Source: Lentisalinibacter sp964602525 (GTDB taxonomy: Bacteria; Pseudomonadota; Gammaproteobacteria; Steroidobacterales; Woeseiaceae). Taken from it: a stretch of 20,195 nt of DNA. The first letter of the stretch is position 1, and every line of letters begins with the position of its first letter. Under the pieces are notes generated by a model. That model had not been told where the DNA came from. It made no database searches and saw nothing but the letters and a program-made list of their open reading frames with translations. Below, in pieces: positions 16,342 through 20,195 of this stretch. Made by a program: the position numbers and the translations under genes. Location of the stretch: contig CAZRSA010000042.1 of assembly GCA_964602525.1 (NCBI GenBank), positions 1 to 20,195 of the forward strand, read 5' to 3'.

Positions 16342-18078
16342 TCAGAGGCCGAGCACTCGCGCGCCCTGCTCGAAACGCACATCCACCGGGATGTCGGCCG
16401 CATTCACCCGGGCGAGCGCATCGGCCAGCTCCGGCCGGATCACGCCCAGGCTAGCCGTGAACGTCTTCGCGCCCTCGTAGTCACCGTCGCCCTGGAGCGT
16501 CAGGATCTTCGCCGAGAGTTTCCTGATGGCGGCCTGCATGGCCTCGAAGTCCACCCGGTAGCGGCCGGTGGACTCGTCGGCGGTAAACGCGCCCTCGTCG
16601 GCGAAGAAGTTGAAGCGGACCATGTTCGCCCGGCCGTGTGCGCTGGAGGCACCGAAGCGCACCGAGCGGAATATGCCGGCGAGGAAGGTGGTGTAGTAGT
16701 CCATGAGGTCGACGTCGCCGAGTTCGCCGCGCTCGTGCAGCTCGGTGATCATGTACAGGCCCAGCACATCGGCCTTGCCTTCCTCGATGCTGGAGGCCAC
16801 GTCCTTCAGCGCCGCGCGCACCGTGCCGGAGCCGTCCACCGTGTTCTTGATGCCGAGGCCGTGGGCGACCTCGTGGAACATGGTGTTGGCGAAGAAGGCG
16901 TCGAAGGTGACGTGACCCCGCTGCTCCTCCACGATCAGCACCTCTGCGATGGGCTGCATGATCTTCTCGAACTTCGCGCGCATCGCGTTCTTCAGCTGCA
17001 ACCGCCGGGTACCCTTCGCGAGTTGCACCTCCTCGTCGTTCGGCAGGTTGATGGCGATGGTCTTCGCGCCCGCGTTCGCATCACCCGCATAGTAGAGAGC
17101 GTCGTAGGCGTTCAGGTCGGAATCACGGCCCGGCTCCTCCGCCTTGTAGCGCTCCGGCACGGGCAGGCCGCGCTGAAGCTCCGGCAGGAAGGCGGTGAAA
17201 CGCGACAGCCGGTCGGACCAGGCCATGTCCTTCAGCAGCACGAACGACTCGTAGGCCGCCCGGTAGCCGAACAGCTGGTCCTCGTAGGTCTCGATGGCGC
17301 CGATCACCACGTCGATGCGGTTGGTCTTCATGTCGAGCCAGGCCATGTCGCTCGGTTGGTAGTCGTCGGTGACCAGCGCATCGGCGCGCAGACCCAGGTA
17401 GCGGGCGAAGCCCTCGTCCTCTGCCAGCGTGGCGGCCTCGCGCAGCAGTTCGGCGGCGCGTCCCAGTTCCTCGGCATACACCTCGTGGTAGGGCACCAGT
17501 TCGAGTTCGTTCGCCGCATCACGGCGCACCAGCGAGTACAGGCCGTGCTTGCCCGACTGTTCCCAGGCCTCGAATTCCTCCGCCGTCATGTCGGGCGGAT
17601 AGAAATTGGCGCCCGCCGGCTTCGGCCGGACGCCCTCGACGAAGGGCCGGTCGTCGGCCAGCCGGTCCCAGGGTCCGTAGTTGATCCGGGCGAACTCGCG
17701 CACCGGGCCTGCCGGCAGATCCGCCAGCCACTCCTCGTGGCCGTCACCCCAGGCCTGGCGCCAGAACAGGTCGTCCATGATCTTCGAGGCGTCGATCAGC
17801 AGGCCGATCATCCTGCGCTGGTCGTCGCCGAGGTCACCCAGGTCGGCGGTCAGCGTAAACGGGGCATAATCGGCCACCCGTTCGGCGACCGCCCCGGCAT
17901 CGGGCCGCGGCTCCGCAACCGGCTGCTCGCGCATGCCCGTCTCCGCCGTCACCGTCTCCTCCGGCGGTGCTTCGCCCCCGCACGCGGCGAGACCGAGGAC
18001 GGAGACTAGAATCAGGGCGGTCGCCGCCAAGCGGCCCACGAAGCCGGACGGGCGCGTGGATTCGGGATAGGATTTCAT
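16342..18078 (-). CDS. M49-like (dipeptidyl-peptidase III family) zinc peptidase lipoprotein
   Basis: A 578-residue predicted lipoprotein: hydrophobic segment LAATALILVSVLGL followed by the lipobox LAAC (Cys33). The zinc motif is HEVAHGLG at 402-409, and EEGKADVLG at 432-440 supplies the second Glu motif that M49 enzymes have as EExxAE/D. Other family-like parts are KTIAINLPND and ANTMFHEVAH. M49 enzymes release dipeptides from the N-termini of short peptides. Classical DPP III has a six-residue HExxGH site; here it is HExxH, as in a set of bacterial relatives. Start chosen at 18078: the alternative ATG at 18105 overlaps the likely -10 element. The ribosome site is weak. It is divergent from the S8 protease at 18141. 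Confidence 0.8.
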   Translation of the reverse strand: MKSYPESTRPSGFVGRLAATALILVSVLGLAACGGEAPPEETVTAETGMREQPVAEPRPDAGAVAERVADYAPFTLTADLGDLGDDQRRMIGLLIDASKIMDDLFWRQAWGDGHEEWLADLPAGPVREFARINYGPWDRLADDRPFVEGVRPKPAGANFYPPDMTAEEFEAWEQSGKHGLYSLVRRDAANELELVPYHEVYAEELGRAAELLREAATLAEDEGFARYLGLRADALVTDDYQPSDMAWLDMKTNRIDVVIGAIETYEDQLFGYRAAYESFVLLKDMAWSDRLSRFTAFLPELQRGLPVPERYKAEEPGRDSDLNAYDALYYAGDANAGAKTIAINLPNDEEVQLAKGTRRLQLKNAMRAKFEKIMQPIAEVLIVEEQRGHVTFDAFFANTMFHEVAHGLGIKNTVDGSGTVRAALKDVASSIEEGKADVLGLYMITELHERGELGDVDLMDYYTTFLAGIFRSVRFGASSAHGRANMVRFNFFADEGAFTADESTGRYRVDFEAMQAAIRKLSAKILTLQGDGDYEGAKTFTASLGVIRPELADALARVNAADIPVDVRFEQGARVLGL

Positions 18079-18103
18079 CGCTGGTTTCCGTGCAAAAAGC
18101 GTC

Positions 18104-18109
18104 ATTATG
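18104..18109 (-). promoter_or_regulatory. Probable -10 element for the M49-like gene
   Basis: CATAAT on the minus strand matches the -10 consensus at five of six positions, in a 62-bp divergent spacer, but no good -35 is present. Transcription would begin about 20 nt before the ATG at 18078. On the plus strand the same spot reads CATTAT and might serve the S8 gene. Confidence 0.4.
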
Positions 18110-18140
18110 GCACGACGAATTCCGGCCGAAGGAGATGAGC

Positions 18141-19790
18141 ATGAAGGAGACGGTCATCCGGCTGCCGCCCACGGCCGACGCGGGCCTCACGCCGCGCAGC
18201 GAAGGGCTGATGCTGGCCGTAGACCCGGGGTTGAGCGCAGCCGTGGCCACGCGCAAGGCGCGGCGGGTGATCGCCGAGACGCTGCCGGGAGACTGGGCCG
18301 TGGAGCGCCTGGCGCATTCCGGCGGCCTCTGCCAGGCCCTGCGCCGGCGGCCGTCGCTGCAGCCCCTCGTGCGCGGCGTGTGGGACCTGGCACGCCGCGT
18401 CGACGCCCACCCGGACGTCGTCTGGGCGGAAGCCGCGGTCATTCAGCCGGGGCACGACCCGGATCCGGCCCGGGTCGGCCGCAGGGGACCCCGCGGCGGC
18501 GCCCGAAGCCGGCCGCTGCCCTGCTCCGCCGCACCGGAGTGGAGTCTCGACAATGCACGCCTGCCCGAGGCCTTCACGCTGGTGAACGGGCCACCGGGCG
18601 GCGGCATCGTCGTCGCCCACCCCGACACCGGCTACACGGCGCACCCGGAGATCCGCGACCCCCGGCGACTGGCCGTCGGGCTGGGCTACGACTTCGAGGC
18701 CGGCCGCCGCGATCCCCGCGATCCGCTGCGCGGACGCAGCCCGGGGCACGGCACCGCCACCGCCAGCGTCATCATGAGCGCACGGGGCCACGAGGATGAC
18801 GATGACGAAGGGGACGATCGCGGCAGCGGGGTGAGCGGCGCCGCGCCGGCCACGACGCTGGTGCCCCTGCGCGTTTCCTCCGGGGTGGTGCATTTCTCCT
18901 TCCGCCGCCTCGCCCTGGCCATAGACCATGCCATCGGCATCGACTGCGACATCCTGTCCATGAGCCTGGGCGGGCCGTTCGCCAGCCGCAGCCTGGAGCA
19001 GATGCTCGGCGCCGCCGCGGCGAACGGCATCATCGGCCTCGCCGCGGCCGGTAACGTCTGGCCGTGGGTCGTGCATCCGGCGCGCATACCCGGCGTCGTC
19101 GCGGTAGCCGCCAGCAACTGCCGCGACGGCATCTGGCGCCACAGCGCCGCGGGGGACGAAGTGGACATCGCGGCACCGGGCCAGGACGTATGGCGCGCGC
19201 TGGCCGAATCCGGCATCCGCTACACCGAGGCACGCAGCAGCGGTACCTCGTACGCGGTCGCCACCGTGGCGGGCGCGGCCGCGCTCTGGCTGACCCGCCA
19301 CGGCCGCGACCGCCTGCGCCGGCGCTATCCCGGCGCCGCCCTGCCGGCCGTCTTCCGCCAGCTCCTGACCGGCCCCGGCGCGCGGCGTCCGCCGGGCTGG
19401 AACACCGGCCGGCACGGCGCCGGCATCCTGGATGCCGCAGGTCTGGTCACGGCCGCCCTGCCCCGCCGCGGCCCGTCTGCGGTGCAGCCGCAGCCACCCT
19501 CCGCCCCCGGCATCAACGCCCCGCCCGAACTCGCACGCTATTTCCCGGATCGGGGCGTCGACGACGTCGCGGCAGCGCTGGCCCGCCTCGCGGGCGGCGA
19601 TGCGGACATGGCGGCCTACCTGGCCCGCTACGGCGACGAACTTCGTTTCCACCTGGCCACGAGCCCGGCGTTCCGCGCCGCCCTGATGCGCCGCGGCCCC
19701 AGGGCCGCCCGCCGCTCCACCGGAGCGGTGCAGCAACATCTGGCCCGCTACGGCTCCCCCGAATTCCGCGACGCGCTGCCCCCGTTGTAG
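18141..19790 (+). CDS. S8-family serine protease with Asp-rich insert and C-terminal helical extension
   Basis: A 549-residue subtilase distinct from the one at 11500-12906. The triad is Asp162 in VVAHPDTGY, His203 in SPGHGTATASV and Ser370 in RSSGTSYAVATVAG, with oxyanion Asn305 in AAAGNVWPWV. Residues 1-150 form a non-catalytic region that may be a propeptide; no signal peptide is seen. After the His motif there is an acidic insert (HEDDDDEGDD, 217-226), which could bind calcium or be a flexible loop. Residues about 455-549 form a separate helical tail with two related units, YLARYGDELRFHL and HLARYGSPEFRDAL. ATG at 18141 was preferred to the one at 18135 because GAAGGAG ends 6 nt before it. 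The TAG stop lies inside a REP hairpin element. Confidence 0.87.
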   Translation: MKETVIRLPPTADAGLTPRSEGLMLAVDPGLSAAVATRKARRVIAETLPGDWAVERLAHSGGLCQALRRRPSLQPLVRGVWDLARRVDAHPDVVWAEAAVIQPGHDPDPARVGRRGPRGGARSRPLPCSAAPEWSLDNARLPEAFTLVNGPPGGGIVVAHPDTGYTAHPEIRDPRRLAVGLGYDFEAGRRDPRDPLRGRSPGHGTATASVIMSARGHEDDDDEGDDRGSGVSGAAPATTLVPLRVSSGVVHFSFRRLALAIDHAIGIDCDILSMSLGGPFASRSLEQMLGAAAANGIIGLAAAGNVWPWVVHPARIPGVVAVAASNCRDGIWRHSAAGDEVDIAAPGQDVWRALAESGIRYTEARSSGTSYAVATVAGAAALWLTRHGRDRLRRRYPGAALPAVFRQLLTGPGARRPPGWNTGRHGAGILDAAGLVTAALPRRGPSAVQPQPPSAPGINAPPELARYFPDRGVDDVAAALARLAGGDADMAAYLARYGDELRFHLATSPAFRAALMRRGPRAARRSTGAVQQHLARYGSPEFRDALPPL

Positions 19791-19811
19791 GAGGGGCTTC
19801 AGCCCCGATCC
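19787..19811 (+). repeat. REP element, forward copy, overlapping a stop codon
   Basis: The sequence begins GTAGGAGGGGCTTCAGCCCC and continues GATCC. It has the GTAG head and a GGGGC-TTCA-GCCCC hairpin, the standard form of REP sequences moved by RAYT transposases in gammaproteobacteria. The TAG of the head (19788-19790) is the stop codon of the S8 gene. Confidence 0.75.
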
Positions 19812-19839
19812 GCGATTCTATTCGCGTTGGCCCGCCATC

Positions 19840-19961
19840 GGGTGGGTAAGGGTGTCGGGGACGCTCAGCCGGACGTCCTGTCCTCCTTCGCTTCGGCCAG
19901 GCCTCCTTCCCGCCGTCCTGGCTCCAGTCGGCCCGGACGACCCCGCCACCCTTACCCTCCC
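19840..19961. repeat. Long inverted repeat, 21-nt arms
   Basis: Bases 19840-19860 pair with 19941-19961 at 19 of 21 positions, the mismatches being at 19843/19958 and 19855/19946. The arms contain GGGTAAGGGTG and CACCCTTACCC. The 80-nt loop can form a smaller stem of GCCAGG with CCTGGC. Such length is unlikely by chance even in GC-rich DNA. Confidence 0.7.
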
Positions 19962-19992
19962 GCTGACGGGCCCGAAGCCGAGAGGCCTGGCA

Positions 19993-20017
19993 CCAGTCAG
20001 CAGGCGCTGCTGACTGG
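19993..20017. repeat. Perfect inverted repeat, 11-bp arms with 3-nt spacer
   Basis: CCAGTCAGCAG (19993-20003) and CTGCTGACTGG (20007-20017) are exact inverted copies around GCG. Past a small mismatch, GGC at 19989-19991 can also pair with GCC at 20020-20022. It could be a strong RNA hairpin, a terminator stem without T-run, or a protein-binding palindrome. Confidence 0.7.
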
Positions 20018-20052
20018 CAGCCCCTTCATGCCGCCGCAGTCGCGGGCGTCAT

Positions 20053-20106
20053 GCGGGGGTATCCGTCGCCCCGACCTTTTGTCGGGAGCAAGACGGATGC
20101 CACCGC
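20053..20106. repeat. Nested hairpin with two stems
   Basis: The outer stem GGTATCCGTC (20058-20067) pairs with GACGGATGCC (20092-20101) including one G-T pair, and can extend imperfectly to GCGG/CCGC further out. The inner stem CCCGAC (20070-20075) pairs with GTCGGG (20081-20086) around CTTTT. An asymmetric internal loop separates them. Confidence 0.6.
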
Positions 20107-20139
20107 AGGGCGGCCATAAAAGAGGGCGTGGGGAGGGAG

Positions 20140-20164
20140 TAATCGGGCCTGAAGGCCCTCCTTC
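20140..20164 (-). repeat. REP-like element, reverse copy
   Basis: On the minus strand it begins GAAGGAGGGCCTTCAGGCCC and continues GATTA. It matches the forward REP at 20 of 25 positions. Two of the differences form a compensated base pair in the stem (G-C to C-G), which keeps the hairpin. The head is GAAG instead of GTAG. Confidence 0.65.
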
Positions 20165-20195
20165 TATGAAGGGATTCCTGTCAACCCTCTGTCGT

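Larger units (their letters stand above)
19791..20195. other. Non-coding, structure-rich region to the window end
   Basis: No credible gene was found in these 405 bases on either strand; only short readings exist and none carries a domain or ribosome site. The region instead holds two REP copies in opposite orientation and three inverted repeats between them, described in separate entries. No recognised RNA family, IS end or attachment site was seen. Confidence 0.6.

Noticed and set aside
16636..18009. Plus-strand reading of 457 codons opposite the M49-like gene
   Set aside because: Antisense shadow; the opposite strand has the zinc motifs and lipobox.
18105..19739. Minus-strand reading of 544 codons opposite the second S8 gene
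   Set aside because: Antisense shadow; the plus strand has the full catalytic triad and a ribosome site.

Overview
The window is GC-rich throughout and reads as a bacterial chromosome, most likely a gammaproteobacterium of the environmental or halophilic type. The basis is gene content rather than a marker gene: an E. coli-like MsrA, a Blc-type outer-membrane lipocalin, a Bcr/CflA transporter, an M48 metalloprotease with TPR repeats, and REP hairpins of the kind spread through Pseudomonas, Xanthomonas and relatives. No rRNA, tRNA, CRISPR array, insertion sequence or phage gene was seen. Six of the sixteen genes appear to start at GTG or TTG.

Layout. 15-737 (+): a cysteine-free glutaredoxin-like domain fused to a DUF3429 membrane domain. 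825-2168 and 2317-3828 (-): a divergent PhoA-fold alkaline phosphatase relative and an exported DUF4139 protein. 3820-4029: a run of 100 N flanked by an exact 55-bp duplication, almost certainly an assembly join. 4157-5704 (+): a TPR protein with a TonB-type C-terminus, possibly translated from a leaderless mRNA. 5701-8154 (-): a cyclic-amide hydrolase (hydantoinase class) followed by an EamA transporter. 8301-11494 (+): an M23 peptidase, an M48-TPR lipoprotein and MsrA, all fitting envelope quality control or repair. 11500-13508 (-): a lipocalin lipoprotein followed by an S8 protease. 13636-15502 (+): FolE and a Bcr/CflA transporter. 15508-16122 (-): a stand-alone Suppressor-of-fused (SUFU) domain protein preceded by a near-consensus sigma-54 promoter. 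16342-18078 (-): an M49-like lipoprotein peptidase, divergent from a second S8 protease at 18141-19790 (+). 19787-20195: non-coding DNA with two inverted REP hairpins enclosing three further inverted repeats.

Working together. The strongest theme is proteolysis and envelope maintenance: five peptidases from four families (M23, M48, M49 and two S8) lie within about 11.5 kb, along with MsrA and a lipocalin. They sit on both strands in several transcription units, so this is a concentration and not one operon. Both S8 proteases lack a recognisable signal peptide.

The least ordinary items are the sigma-54-SUFU unit and the REP-bounded structured tail. Neither is proven to be a new system. All functional calls are from reading motifs by eye; no database search was possible.
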